From: CAYYYW01 sp964476245 | GTDB taxonomy: Bacteria; Patescibacteriota; Microgenomatia; UBA1406; HO2-37-13b | Assembly (NCBI GenBank): GCA_964476245.1 | Contig: CAYYYW010000007.1 | Location: 1 to 54,473, forward strand | Length of the DNA: 54,473 bases | Direction of reading: 5' to 3' | Shown here: in pieces, positions 1-9,156 of the stretch | How positions within the stretch are numbered: position 1 is the first letter of the stretch | Layout of the letters: every line of letters starts with the position of its first letter | Translations under genes and position numbers: made by a program | The notes under the pieces: generated by a model | The model's input: the letters and a program-made list of their open reading frames with translations, nothing else | What the model was told of the DNA's origin: nothing | Databases searched by the model: none

Positions 1-1641
1 ATGAAATCAATTTTGACTTTACCAATAGTTGAATTGATAGAAAACTATCGTCTGTCAATTGCTTCTAAAAACAAAGAAGGTGCTGCTACTATCCACGTTG
101 ATGAAATTGCTTCAAAAATCGCTCGTTTCTATGAACAAATAAGAAAGGTCGTTGATTGGAAAGAAGAAAATGTCCTGCGCCGAAGCGCTATCTTGCGTGT
201 TTTAAAGCGTTCTCTTATTGCCAAAATCTCTTCTTTGTCGGAGATATTTCCTACAGATTTAAACTACATGGCGGAATCTTTAACTTTGGAGCTTATCCGC
301 GGCGGACATCTTCCCAACGATGAAATTCCCGTAGAACAAATCGGAGTCGTTGCCCAAACCTTAAAAAAATATGTTTACATTTTAGAAAAGGCTCCTTTTA
401 CCGAGAACAAAAATGAACCGCTTCTGAAGAAAAAAGTTAATTTTTATAATTGGATTTTAGAAATCGCCGCTTGCGAGATTGAAAACATTTTAGCTCCTCC
501 AGATAAAGAAAATGCCTTAATAAAAGCCATGACTTTATTAATGAGCGAAAGAATACAAGTCATTAGTGATAAACCATTAGGTGAACCGGAAAAAAGAACC
601 CTTACATATATTGCTGTTTGCCGAACTTTATTTGATCTTGATGAGTCCTATATTACTTTTCACATGCTAAAATACCATTATCCCCAATGGACCAACCCCC
701 CGAAAGAATTTATTGATCAAGCTGCTCGCGAGATCTTCAACATTGCTAAAAGAATAGAAAAATATTTAAAACATCCTCTTTCCCGGGATTTTTTTAATAT
801 CTGTGAAAAGACCGATACCGTGTTCACTCTTTTAGGTGATCTTCTGGATTATTACAAAAAATATCCCTCCAAAATTACCCCAGTTATTAGCAATCAAAAT
901 TATTTAAGTAAATTATTCACGCAATTTTATAACAAACGTCTAAAGTCTTTAAAAACTCGTCTATTCAGATTGGCAATTTTTTCTACGCTGTCTGTTTTTC
1001 TTTCAAATTGGGTTACTTATTTTATTGTTGAAGTACCATTAGCCCATTTGTTTTATGAAGGATTTAGTTTTTGGGCAATGGCGGTTGATTTTGTCATTCC
1101 AAGTATTGCCATGTTTGTTTTAGTGGTCATTATTAAACCACCCTCCTCGGAAAATTTAAGTAAAGTTCTCCAAGTGTCATATAAATTTATCTATCGGGAG
1201 CAAGAAAAAGAGACTTTTCAGATTAAAACAAAAAAAAGAAGAAGATTTTTTTTCGATCTTATCATTGGTTTTTTTTATCTTGTCGCCTGTTTTTTTTCTT
1301 TCGGTATTGTAGCGTGGGTATTTTACATCGCAAAAATTCCTAAAACGTCAGTTGTTATGGATACGATGATGATTGCCGTTAATGTTTTTGCCGCTTTGGT
1401 CATTAGAAATAAAGCAAGAGAACTTACCGTTCAAGAAAAAGGCAGCTTTACGGAGTTTGTTTTAGATGCGGTTTCCGTTCCTGTTGCGCGAGTAGGCAAT
1501 TTTTTTGCTAATAAATGGAGAGAGTACAATGTGATTACTGTTTTTTTTAATTATTTTATTGAAATGCCATTTGTTACTTTTATTGAGTTTGTAGAAACTT
1601 GGAGGCAATTTCTAAAAGACGAAAAAGCAGACATCCACTAA
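1..1641 (+). CDS. Unknown four-helix membrane protein
   Basis: I do not recognise this 546-residue protein. The first ~310 residues are hydrophilic and probably helical. The C-terminal part has about four membrane segments near residues 322-342, 354-379, 416-445 and 451-469, with a very basic stretch (KTKKRRRFFFD) between the second and third. A last soluble tail ends the protein. The reading frame begins with ATG at the first base of the window, so the true start could lie upstream and the N-terminus may be incomplete. The stop codon is one base before the ruvC start, which suggests co-transcription with ruvCAB, but nothing in the sequence links it to Holliday junction processing. It may be an integral membrane protein with a large cytoplasmic N-terminal domain. 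Confidence 0.75.
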   Translation: MKSILTLPIVELIENYRLSIASKNKEGAATIHVDEIASKIARFYEQIRKVVDWKEENVLRRSAILRVLKRSLIAKISSLSEIFPTDLNYMAESLTLELIRGGHLPNDEIPVEQIGVVAQTLKKYVYILEKAPFTENKNEPLLKKKVNFYNWILEIAACEIENILAPPDKENALIKAMTLLMSERIQVISDKPLGEPEKRTLTYIAVCRTLFDLDESYITFHMLKYHYPQWTNPPKEFIDQAAREIFNIAKRIEKYLKHPLSRDFFNICEKTDTVFTLLGDLLDYYKKYPSKITPVISNQNYLSKLFTQFYNKRLKSLKTRLFRLAIFSTLSVFLSNWVTYFIVEVPLAHLFYEGFSFWAMAVDFVIPSIAMFVLVVIIKPPSSENLSKVLQVSYKFIYREQEKETFQIKTKKRRRFFFDLIIGFFYLVACFFSFGIVAWVFYIAKIPKTSVVMDTMMIAVNVFAALVIRNKARELTVQEKGSFTEFVLDAVSVPVARVGNFFANKWREYNVITVFFNYFIEMPFVTFIEFVETWRQFLKDEKADIH

Positions 1642-1642
1642 A

Positions 1643-2122
1643 ATGATTATATTAGCCACAGATTCCGGCTTAGAAAGAACTGGTTATGCTTTATTTAAAA
1701 AAAAAGACAATGATTTTACTTTAATTAATCATGGAATAATCTTAACTAAAAGAAGTTTTTCTTTAGAAAAGCGATTAATGACGATTTACGAGAAGTTTGA
1801 AAGTATAATAAAGAATTATAAACCGAATTTAATGGTGATAGAAAAGATTTTTTTTAATATCAATCAAAAAACAATCATCTCTATTGCTCAAGCGCAGGGC
1901 GCTCTTTTGGTTTTGGCGGCTAAATATAATATTGACGTGGAATTTCTTACTCCTCTTGTAATAAAACAAACCGTTACCGGATATGGCCGCGCGGATAAAT
2001 TACAAGTTCGTAAAATGGTGAAATTACTTTTACCCGAAGCAAACCTTCCCAAATCGGATGACGTAATTGATGCCATTGCCTGCGGAATAGCCTATTGTAG
2101 TATAAAAAAATATGATCGGTAA
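1643..2122 (+). CDS. ruvC: Holliday junction resolvase RuvC
   Basis: RuvC is the homodimeric endonuclease that cuts Holliday junctions held by RuvAB. At 159 residues it has normal family length. The RNase H-fold acidic residues are visible: D7 in ATDSG (the usual motif is GIDPG), E67 in VIEK, and D140/D143 in SDDVIDAIA. The first motif departs from the family consensus (A and S for G and P), but the catalytic Asp is kept. The gene begins two bases after the preceding stop codon and overlaps ruvA by 11 bases, so translation of the ruvCAB set is probably coupled. Confidence 0.93.
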   Translation: MIILATDSGLERTGYALFKKKDNDFTLINHGIILTKRSFSLEKRLMTIYEKFESIIKNYKPNLMVIEKIFFNINQKTIISIAQAQGALLVLAAKYNIDVEFLTPLVIKQTVTGYGRADKLQVRKMVKLLLPEANLPKSDDVIDAIACGIAYCSIKKYDR

Positions 2123-2687
2123 ACTTAAAGGGAAACTCTCAGAATTAGACGGAAATATTGCCTTTATAGAAACAAGCGGCGGTGTGTTTTATAAAGTTTT
2201 TTTGCCTCCTAAAATTATTTTAAAAAATAAAATCAAAGACGAGATTGAAATTTATACATACCTCCAGGTTAGAGAAGATAACTTAACATTGTTTGGTTTT
2301 GAAAATAAAAAACAATTTCATTTGTTTGAAATGCTGCTTTCAGTTGACGGCATAGGTCCAAAATCTGCGTTTAATATTATTTCGTTTGCCGATACAGACA
2401 ATATTCTTGAGGCAGCCGCTCACAATAATCTTGATTTTTTTAATAGTATCCCGGGAATTGGCAAAAAAACGGCTCAAAAAATACTTCTTGAATTATCAAG
2501 TCAGCTTAAAAAGCCTTTTGATTTAACGTCAATCGTTCTTTCCCAAGATGACATTTTGGTAGTTGACGCACTAGTTTCATTAGGGTTTAAAAAGTTCGAA
2601 TCCACCAAAATTGTAATCAAACTAGGTAAAAAATTATCAGTCGAAGATAAAATAAAAGAAGCTATTATTATGATGAGTAAAAAATAA
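2112..2687 (+). CDS. ruvA: Holliday junction branch migration protein RuvA
   Basis: RuvA is the junction-binding tetramer that loads the RuvB motor. The 191-residue protein shows the N-terminal OB fold beginning MIGKLKGKL, then two helix-hairpin-helix motifs (VDGIGPKSA and IPGIGKKTAQ), and a C-terminal three-helix domain that normally contacts RuvB (ALVSLGFKKFESTKIV). The start overlaps the end of ruvC by 11 bases and ruvB follows after 13 bases, forming one ruvCAB operon. Confidence 0.95.
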   Translation: MIGKLKGKLSELDGNIAFIETSGGVFYKVFLPPKIILKNKIKDEIEIYTYLQVREDNLTLFGFENKKQFHLFEMLLSVDGIGPKSAFNIISFADTDNILEAAAHNNLDFFNSIPGIGKKTAQKILLELSSQLKKPFDLTSIVLSQDDILVVDALVSLGFKKFESTKIVIKLGKKLSVEDKIKEAIIMMSKK

Positions 2688-2700
2688 AAAAACATAATTT

Positions 2701-3714
2701 ATGACTAATAAGCCTATCATTAAAAACAGAACATCTTTAGAATCGCAGTTACGTCCAAAATCGCTTAAAGAATATGTCGGTCAAAAAAATATTGTTAAAT
2801 CGCTTCAATTATTTGTTGATGCGGTTTTAAATCGCGGATCGGTAGCCGAACACATTTTGCTTTATGGTCCTCCCGGTATTGGTAAAACAACTTTAGCTTA
2901 TATCTTAGCTGTAGAATTAAAAGGAGAAATGAAAATTACTTCCGGCCCGGCGATTGAAAGAGTGGGAGATTTAGCCGCGATTTTAACTAATTTGAAAGAT
3001 AATGATGTTTTGTTTATCGACGAAATTCACCGTTTGCCAAAGCCGGTTGAAGAGGCTTTATATCCAGTAATGGAGGAATATTTTTTGGACATTGTTTTAG
3101 GCAAAGGTCCGGCCGCCAGAATTGTCAGGTTGCCCCTACCCAAAATAACCATTATCGGCTCAACGACAAGAGTTGCCCTTCTTTCATCTCCATTGCGTGA
3201 CAGATTTGGATTAATTTTACGATTAGATTTTTACAATGATAATGAAATGAAAGAAATTATCCTTCGCTCAAGTGAGATTTTAAATTTGCCAATTGATGAA
3301 GAGTCAGCCCAGCAAATTGCCAAAAGATCAAGGAGAACGCCAAGAATTGGCAATCGGATTTTAAAGAGAGTCAGAGATTTATATGAAGTTGAGCATTATA
3401 AAGCGATAACTAAAGAAGTGGTTAATGAACTTTTCTCCATTTTGGAGATTGATGAAATCGGATTAACCGATATTGATATAGAATATTTGAAAACAATAAT
3501 TAAAAAATTTGACGGTGGACCAGTTGGAGTTTCTACCATGGCCAGTTCTTTGTCCGAGGATCAACAAACAATTGAAGAATTTATTGAACCCTTTCTTATT
3601 CAATTAGGTTTTATCAAAAAAACTCCTAAAGGACGAGTCGCTACTGAAAAAGCTCATAATCATCTTAAACTTCCAAAACATAAAGAAAACACCAAGCAGC
3701 AAATTTTAGTTTGA
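2701..3714 (+). CDS. ruvB: Holliday junction branch migration ATPase RuvB
   Basis: RuvB is the hexameric AAA+ motor that drives branch migration with RuvA. In this 337-residue protein the Walker A motif GPPGIGKTT is at 56-64, Walker B FIDEIH around 105-110, sensor 1 GSTTR around 153-157 and the arginine-finger segment SPLRDRFG around 163-170. A C-terminal winged helix (GGPVGVSTMASSL onward) ends with the usual KTPKGR signature. It is the last gene of the ruvCAB operon. A palindromic repeat and a tRNA gene follow. Confidence 0.96.
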   Translation: MTNKPIIKNRTSLESQLRPKSLKEYVGQKNIVKSLQLFVDAVLNRGSVAEHILLYGPPGIGKTTLAYILAVELKGEMKITSGPAIERVGDLAAILTNLKDNDVLFIDEIHRLPKPVEEALYPVMEEYFLDIVLGKGPAARIVRLPLPKITIIGSTTRVALLSSPLRDRFGLILRLDFYNDNEMKEIILRSSEILNLPIDEESAQQIAKRSRRTPRIGNRILKRVRDLYEVEHYKAITKEVVNELFSILEIDEIGLTDIDIEYLKTIIKKFDGGPVGVSTMASSLSEDQQTIEEFIEPFLIQLGFIKKTPKGRVATEKAHNHLKLPKHKENTKQQILV

Positions 3715-3756
3715 CCCCGCATCATAAGATTCCAGGATTCTTGACACAAAATTGTC

Positions 3757-3797
3757 ATTCTGACCCTGAGCGAGTGAAACGAGTCGAAGGGGAAGAA
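3757..3797. repeat. Dispersed GTCATTCTGA...TCGAAGG repeat
   Basis: This intergenic block contains CCCTGAGCGAGTG and GAGTCGAAGGGG arms that can pair imperfectly. It belongs to the same sequence family as the element inside uvrB (18650-18736), and a degenerate copy lies near 25943-25967. I infer a short REP-like mobile palindrome; no coding capacity is visible. Confidence 0.6.
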
Positions 3798-3822
3798 TCT
3801 CCCACGAATGTGGGATTTAATT

Positions 3823-3831
3823 TGATATAAT
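3823..3831 (+). promoter_or_regulatory. Extended -10 promoter for tRNA-Leu(GAG)
   Basis: TGATATAAT is a perfect extended -10 (TGnTATAAT) ending 14 bases before the mature tRNA 5' end. No good -35 hexamer is seen. A small hairpin, CCCAC-GAAT-GTGGG, lies just upstream at 3801-3814. The same TGnTATAAT form occurs upstream of tRNA-Glu and the three-gene MoxR operon. Confidence 0.6.
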
Positions 3832-3844
3832 TTCTTACGATATT

Positions 3845-3927
3845 GCCGAGGTGGTGGAATTTGGTATACACGCAGTCTTGAGGAGGCTGTGCCGCAAGGC
3901 GTGCGAGTTCAACTCTCGCCCTCGGCA
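3845..3927 (+). tRNA. tRNA-Leu (anticodon GAG)
   Basis: This is a type II cloverleaf. The acceptor GCCGAGG pairs with CCTCGGC at the 3' end. The anticodon stem CAGTC/GGCTG encloses loop TTGAGGA, giving anticodon GAG. A long variable arm is present (TGCCGCAAGGCGT), and the T loop is TTCAACT. The discriminator base is A and the CCA end is not encoded (CAAG follows). Confidence 0.95.
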
Positions 3928-3947
3928 CAAGATAACAAAGAGGTTCA

Positions 3948-4012
3948 CCCCGAACCACGTTGGGTTCGGGGTAGCCCTGAACCGCCCGCCAAAGGCGGTC
4001 TGGTTCATGGGC
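3948..4012. repeat. Pair of strong hairpins between two tRNA genes
   Basis: Two adjacent inverted repeats lie between tRNA-Leu and tRNA-Val. The first is CCCCGAACC/GGTTCGGGG (3948-3956 with 3963-3971). The second has nested arms GCCCTGAACC with GGTTCATGGGC enclosing CCGCC-AAA-GGCGG (3974-4012). They could stop transcription or guide processing, but neither has a following T-run, so I favour palindromic repeat elements. Confidence 0.65.
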
Positions 4013-4050
4013 AAGTCCTCTCCGACCCACTTTAAGACATACAAGGTAAA

Positions 4051-4123
4051 GACCGCTTAGCTCAGTTGGTAGAGCGTTGCGCTTACATCGCAAAGGTCGG
4101 AGGTTCGAGCCCTCCAGCGGTCA
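4051..4123 (+). tRNA. tRNA-Val (anticodon TAC)
   Basis: The acceptor GACCGCT pairs with AGCGGTC. The D arm is GCTCAGTTGGTAGAGC, and the anticodon stem TTGCG/CGCAA encloses loop CTTACAT, giving TAC for valine. The T arm is GGAGG-TTCGAGC-CCTCC. Discriminator A; no encoded CCA. Confidence 0.97.
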
Positions 4124-4295
4124 CATTAGAACCTCTTGACGAGCTAAGGAGGACAAAATCAAAGCAAAACGGCATGTCAAACGTTTCAACAAACGCCCAA
4201 CGAGGCTAATGAAGTAAAACAGAGATAACTTATGCCACTTCGGCCACAAAACCTCCGCACAAGTCAACATACAGCGTCATGGGGTGGAAAATAAC

Positions 4296-4988
4296 TTACA
4301 TTCTTCGTTCAATCTCCGTTTGAGCCATTTTTATTCTGTTATTATACGGGTTTCCTCGATAAAACAAAAACGAGATTAGCTTGTTATTATTTTCTGTATA
4401 GCTTCTTTTTCTGTAGAAACCTCTGAACTTATTGGTTGCTTGGATCATGCCCTCCGGATTGGTCATATTTTTTAAGGAAAAATTATCAGCCTGATATTCG
4501 TGAGCTTTTCCTAAACGGATCATAATAATGCCAAATACCACTCCAAGAGCTATAGCAGAGAGGATAGAAGTTGGAAACGGACTTATTTTTCTCAAAACTA
4601 AGATGCCGATAGCAAGTAAAATCGTTCCTGCTATCAATTCGACTACTCCATGCCAGAGTTTATAATGCCCAACTTCGTGTAAGAGGACATATTCCATTTC
4701 GCCGGGAGTAAAGGTGTCATAGAGATTTCTTGAGAGGATCAATTGAGGTTTGCCGGGGATACCGATCATCATGCCGAATGGTCGGTTTGATTCTGAAATC
4801 TTAATTAACCTAATATCTGTTCCTGTCTTTTTGTTGATGAGCTGTCGTATTTGTTCGTTTTCAATCACCGTTATCGGAAATTTCTTTTGACCCAAACTGC
4901 TCAAAAACAGGTTTATAGGAACCCAAAGACAAGTATAAATAAAAACGATAGTAAAGAAAAAATATTTTAGTATATTTAGAAAGTTCAT
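4296..4988 (-). CDS. Membrane M48-family zinc metalloprotease
   Basis: This 230-residue protein has an N-terminal membrane segment (about residues 8-31) and one or two further segments around 117-158. Between them lies the zinc site HEVGH (H104-E105-x-x-H108). The third ligand is probably E164 in AHEYQAD, with D168 completing the ExxxD signature of family M48 (HtpX/Ste24-like peptidases). Such proteases degrade membrane proteins. It is shorter than E. coli HtpX (293 residues) but keeps the active site. The gene is monocistronic and divergent from the MFS gene that follows; a substrate cannot be assigned. Confidence 0.85.
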   Translation of the reverse strand: MNFLNILKYFFFTIVFIYTCLWVPINLFLSSLGQKKFPITVIENEQIRQLINKKTGTDIRLIKISESNRPFGMMIGIPGKPQLILSRNLYDTFTPGEMEYVLLHEVGHYKLWHGVVELIAGTILLAIGILVLRKISPFPTSILSAIALGVVFGIIMIRLGKAHEYQADNFSLKNMTNPEGMIQATNKFRGFYRKRSYTENNNKLISFLFYRGNPYNNRIKMAQTEIERRM

Positions 4989-5101
4989 TTTTACCCTTTC
5001 TTAATTTTATCAAAATTTTTGGTTTCTATATTTCTTGAATACTCTTAGTCAGGTTTGTTGACGTCGAGAGGTTTTATGCTGGTTTTTCTGTCATAATATT
5101 T

Positions 5102-6325
5102 ATGATTATGATAATGAAAATTCTAAAAAATAAAATAAAAAGTACTGTTTGGCGTTATTATCTTTTCTGTTTTCTAAAAGATTTCGCCTTTTTCTCGGCG
5201 GTACTTGTTCCCTTCTTTACCGAATGGGGACATATTTCTCTGGGTCAAGTACAGATTCTTCAGTCGTGGTTCATGCTGTGGATTTTTTTATTAGAAGTGC
5301 CAACGGGAACAATTGCTGATTATCTGGGGCGTAAGTATTCACTGGCTTTAGGGGCGATTGTAGTTGCTATAGCCGCCCTTATTTATGGAAGCGTACCTCG
5401 ATTTGAAATATTTTTTCTTGGAGAATTCTTCTTTGCGATGGGGATAGCTCTTATTTCTGGGGCGGATAGCGCATTGTTATATGACGCGTTAAAAGAAGAA
5501 GGCAAAGAGCAAGAAAGTAAGAAGGTGTTTGGAAAAGCGCACTCCTTCCATTTGTTGGGTATTTTTATATCGGCTCCTCTTGGTGGTTTTATTGCTTCCA
5601 GATTTGGACTAAATGCCCCCATGCTTTTTTCTGCAATACCGTTTATACTGGCGGCCCTTGTAGCTTGGAGCATAAAAGAACCAACTGTTCATGAAAAGAC
5701 TTCAGAATCAAAACGCTACATTGATATTACCAAGAAGGGGTTTTCCTACTTTCGCAACCATAAAACTCTACGGTTATTAGCCTTTGATGCCATAGTGGTT
5801 TCCTCTGCCGCTTACTTTGTTATTTGGCTGTATCAGCCTTTATTTATAAGCATGAAAGTCCCAGTTGTTTATTTTGGCTGGTTTCATGCGCTATTGGTGG
5901 GAGTAGAAATATTAATTGCAAGTAATTTTGTTCGTTTAGAAAAATTCTTTGGTTCCGGCAAAGCATACTTACGATTTACAGCAATCATCACCAGTACCGC
6001 TTTTTTCATGGTAGCTGCCTTTCCAAATATTATTACAGTTGTTTTGTTAATCATACTTGCAGGCAGTTTTGGATTGACAAGACTTGAGTTAATGTTTGCT
6101 TATATGAATAGGTTTATTCCTTCTGAACAAAGGGCAACAGTTCTTTCTTCAATTTCTATGTTTAGAAGGTTTGCTCTGGTGTTGCTCAATCCAGTGATAG
6201 GCTTTACTGCTGATCACTCGTTAAGACTTGCTCTTGTACTGGTTGGTTTATTGCCTTTGTTGGTATTTTTCTTCTCGCCAATAGAACAAGAAACATTAGA
6301 ACCTGCTAAGGCAGAGAGTGACTAA
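5102..6325 (+). CDS. Major facilitator superfamily transporter
   Basis: This 407-residue integral membrane protein has the hydrophobicity pattern of about twelve helices. The MFS loop 2-3 signature is seen as GTIADYLGRKYSL near residues 67-79 (consensus GxxxDRxGRR). A longer hydrophilic loop around residues 195-212 (KEPTVHEKTSESKRY) separates the two six-helix halves. ATG codons at 5102, 5108 and 5114 are all possible starts; no clear ribosome binding site decides between them. A TGTCATAAT extended -10-like site at 5089-5097 would favour one of the later ATGs. Efflux of a small molecule or drug is a common role for such single-gene MFS proteins, but the substrate is unknown. Confidence 0.85.
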   Translation: MIMIMKILKNKIKSTVWRYYLFCFLKDFAFFSAVLVPFFTEWGHISLGQVQILQSWFMLWIFLLEVPTGTIADYLGRKYSLALGAIVVAIAALIYGSVPRFEIFFLGEFFFAMGIALISGADSALLYDALKEEGKEQESKKVFGKAHSFHLLGIFISAPLGGFIASRFGLNAPMLFSAIPFILAALVAWSIKEPTVHEKTSESKRYIDITKKGFSYFRNHKTLRLLAFDAIVVSSAAYFVIWLYQPLFISMKVPVVYFGWFHALLVGVEILIASNFVRLEKFFGSGKAYLRFTAIITSTAFFMVAAFPNIITVVLLIILAGSFGLTRLELMFAYMNRFIPSEQRATVLSSISMFRRFALVLLNPVIGFTADHSLRLALVLVGLLPLLVFFFSPIEQETLEPAKAESD

Positions 6326-6418
6326 TTAAAGTAAAATGGTTGTTGAGTTTGTTTTTCCGGAGGTCATTTTAAAGTATCTCTGATACGGAGGTTTAATCTG
6401 GGACAGGACAAGACCTCG

Positions 6419-8809
6419 CTATTTTAAAGAATAAATATACTTAATTAAGGTATTTCCAACTATTTCTAAACTACTTGAGCTGCATTTATCAATAGTGTCT
6501 TCTGTTGTGTGAAATGGTGTATATTTGAAATCAATCACCAAAAAACTGGGAATACTTACTTGATTAAGTGATGTGTGATCATCATGAATTTCTTCTCCAA
6601 TAACGTCCTTAAAAACACTACTACTAATTTTCTTTCCGATTTCCCAAAATGCTTCTACTTGTTCTGGTGCGTTTTTTACTGATGATCGTTCTTTAATAAT
6701 CTCCAGATCTCGATCGCAAATCATGTCTAATACAACACCTATTATTGGTTTTTTGTCCATATATATTTCACTTAAGTGTTCTGCAAAATAAATAGAGCCG
6801 AGCGGTTTCCAATTTTTGTAATTACCACTCATGTTTTCTTCACCTTCTTCTCCGTCAAAAAATATGACATCAACGCCTACATTAGGTATCACCTCAGAAG
6901 AATTTAATAGAGCACGTGACAGTTCCAACAAGATTGCTACTCCTGAGGACGAGTCATTGGCCCCAGGAACAGACTTGTTCGGTTGCGCCAAATCTCTATC
7001 AGCAAATTTCTTACTATCATAATGAGTAGCTAATATAATTCGTCTTTTTTTTTCTGGCCAGAGGTGGGCAATAATATTATTTAATCTATATGTTTTACCA
7101 TCGGTGGTGGAAGTATGTTGAAAGCTTTGTATTTTGATTTCTTTTGTCAGCATGCTCATTTCGGCAATCAAAAATTTTTGAACTTTTTTGTGTCCTGTGG
7201 CGCTTATATATCGTGGACCGTATCGTAACTGTTGATCAATAATAGCCAGCATTTCTTTGCCATCAAGAAATTTTTGCTGATTAAAATTTTTTTGGAGAAT
7301 TTTGGACGTCAAGTATTCAATAGGAGAAAAATTATCTGTGAGTATTGAATATGGAGAAAGTTCAAACCTATCTAAATTAATATTTTTCTCTCGTAAAGAT
7401 TGTATTATTGGAATTTGGTACTTTGCAAGTTTTTGGTAATTGAGGTTTATTTTTTTATCACTGTTGTATCCAACAAAAATAATATTTTGTGATCCGGTTT
7501 TCTTCGGTGAATCAACAGCAAAAAAATAACTGTTTGGAAAAACGGTCCGAAATGTTTTTATTTCTGACATAATTAAAGACGGCGCTTGTCTAGATAAATC
7601 CCCAATTAAACTGGCAATAAATATCCCGTTTTTATTAAGTTTATTTTTTGCTATATTAAAAAATTCTTGAGTGGTAAAGTGAGCCGGGACGGAGAACAGG
7701 GAATAATATACATCGCTAAATATCAGATCATATTTTTTTTTAGTATCGTTAAGAAATCTGCGTCCGTCTTTTACATAGTTATGTATATGGTCTGTTTCTT
7801 TTATTTTAAAATATTTTTTTGCCAGTTCAAACAGGGCTGGTTCGATTTCTGATACATCAATAGTTACCTGAGGTATATCTTTAAGTAGCGCCTTTGGAAT
7901 AGAATATGCACCGCCTCCTATTACTAGTGCATTTGTTACATTAGGTTTAAAAACTTTGTATAACGCGTAGTATTTTGTGTAATCGTAGACTAATTCATCC
8001 GAGTTAAGAAACATAGCTCCTGAGAGACTACGATCCTGCTGGAAAAATCTTGTTGGTTTCCCACCATATTCTCCATCGTAAATAGTAATCTTTTCGTATA
8101 CGCCATCATAACTGTAGATAATGTTGCTACTTTTGTTGAAAGAGGACAGCAAATTTACAAAAAAAATTCCGATAATAACAAATAAAATAGTTTTGAAAAT
8201 TGATCGCCAAAAGTTTCTAAATTTTATTATCGGGAAAAGTCCTAAAATTATGAGAATTATACCAGTGACTAAAATAATATGACTTATCCCAAATTGAGGA
8301 ATGAGCACAAATCCAGCAAGCAAACTGCCAAATATGCTGCCCAAGGTTGACCAAAAGAAAATTTCTCCCGTTATGCTTCCTATACCTCTTTTAGGAAGAC
8401 GTAGTTCTTGTAACTTAATAGCAAATGGAGAAAGCATACCAAGCAATAAACTTGGTAAAAAAAATAAAACAACCGCAGAGATAATAGGCCCACTTACAAT
8501 TGAAAGATTATATCCAAGTCTTGGAAGTAAAAACAGATTTAATAGATGAAGGAGAATAACACTTAATCCACTTATTAAAATTATTGTATAAAAGTTTTTT
8601 TCTGCCGGGTATTTATCCGCTAATTTTCCGCCGAAATAATATCCAAAACTCAAAGCCGCTAACACAACACTAATTACACTAGAAACAGTAAAAATTGTAT
8701 TACCGTAATAAGGAGAAAGAATACGAGTGGCAACAACTTCGATAATTAAAACACAGGCACCTGTCAAAAATACAACAAAAGGCAGACAATATCTTTTTAG
8801 AAAATCCAT
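6419..8809 (-). CDS. Fusion: membrane spermidine-synthase-like protein + glutaminyl-cyclase/M28-like domain
   Basis: Three regions are visible in 796 residues. Residues 10-222 hold about six to eight membrane helices of the type found in membrane-bound polyamine synthases. Residues 230-500 form a Rossmann methyltransferase/spermidine-synthase domain: ALVIGGGAYSIPKAL (294-308) for nucleotide binding, acidic motif DVSEIEPAL (318-326) and YDLIFSDVY (360-368). Residues 515-796 look like the M28E/glutaminyl-peptide cyclotransferase fold: RYGPRYISATGH (529-540), H596 in THYDSK, D619 in GANDSSSG, E654/E655 in FDGEE, D695 in LDMI, and H767 in FHTTEDT. The first two parts together are a known architecture; the C-terminal metallo-domain fused to them is unusual. 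The catalytic domain presumably lies outside the membrane, but topology is not determined. It stands alone on the minus strand. Confidence 0.8.
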   Translation of the reverse strand: MDFLKRYCLPFVVFLTGACVLIIEVVATRILSPYYGNTIFTVSSVISVVLAALSFGYYFGGKLADKYPAEKNFYTIILISGLSVILLHLLNLFLLPRLGYNLSIVSGPIISAVVLFFLPSLLLGMLSPFAIKLQELRLPKRGIGSITGEIFFWSTLGSIFGSLLAGFVLIPQFGISHIILVTGIILIILGLFPIIKFRNFWRSIFKTILFVIIGIFFVNLLSSFNKSSNIIYSYDGVYEKITIYDGEYGGKPTRFFQQDRSLSGAMFLNSDELVYDYTKYYALYKVFKPNVTNALVIGGGAYSIPKALLKDIPQVTIDVSEIEPALFELAKKYFKIKETDHIHNYVKDGRRFLNDTKKKYDLIFSDVYYSLFSVPAHFTTQEFFNIAKNKLNKNGIFIASLIGDLSRQAPSLIMSEIKTFRTVFPNSYFFAVDSPKKTGSQNIIFVGYNSDKKINLNYQKLAKYQIPIIQSLREKNINLDRFELSPYSILTDNFSPIEYLTSKILQKNFNQQKFLDGKEMLAIIDQQLRYGPRYISATGHKKVQKFLIAEMSMLTKEIKIQSFQHTSTTDGKTYRLNNIIAHLWPEKKRRIILATHYDSKKFADRDLAQPNKSVPGANDSSSGVAILLELSRALLNSSEVIPNVGVDVIFFDGEEGEENMSGNYKNWKPLGSIYFAEHLSEIYMDKKPIIGVVLDMICDRDLEIIKERSSVKNAPEQVEAFWEIGKKISSSVFKDVIGEEIHDDHTSLNQVSIPSFLVIDFKYTPFHTTEDTIDKCSSSSLEIVGNTLIKYIYSLK

Positions 8810-8881
8810 GAGTTATCTAATCAAAATTAAACTGTCATCAATGTCTCTTTTAGTATCATTTTGTTGACAATTTTCTAAATG

Positions 8882-8954
8882 TGCGCTCGGAGCGACTCGA
8901 ACGCTCAATCTACTCCTTAGAAGGGAGTTGCTTTATCCATTAAGCTACGAACGC
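8882..8954 (-). tRNA. tRNA-Arg (anticodon TCT)
   Basis: On the minus strand the acceptor GCGTTCG pairs with CGAGCGC (one G-T pair). The anticodon stem ACTCC/GGAGT encloses CTTCTAA, giving TCT (reads AGA). The T arm is GAGCG-TTCGAGT-CGCTC. It is the last gene of the 9316-8882 tRNA cluster. Discriminator A; no encoded CCA. Confidence 0.95.
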
Positions 8955-9022
8955 TAAAAACCACCTGTTTCGCTTAGCGGGACGACCTGCTGTTTATCAC
9001 AGAACTATCGAAATTTGTTATG

Positions 9023-9094
9023 AGCCGAAACGGGGATTCGAACCCCGAACCTGCTGTTTACAAAACAGCTGCTCTACCATTGAGCTATCTCGGC
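9023..9094 (-). tRNA. tRNA-Thr (anticodon TGT)
   Basis: The acceptor GCCGAGA pairs with TTTCGGC. The D arm is GCTCAATGGTAGAGC, and the anticodon stem GCTGT/ACAGC encloses TTTGTAA, giving TGT. The T arm is GGGG-TTCGAAT-CCCC. Discriminator T; no encoded CCA. It lies 7 bases downstream of the interrupted tRNA-Leu-like gene and is probably in the same transcript. Confidence 0.96.
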
Positions 9095-9156
9095 ATATTA
9101 GTGCCGGGAGAGGGGGTCGAACCCTCACGGTGGGGTTACCACCACCCGCCTAAATG

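Noticed and set aside
3755..4093. Reading frames across the two tRNA genes and repeats
   Set aside because: They overlap tRNA-Leu and tRNA-Val and palindromes on both strands and have no family resemblance.
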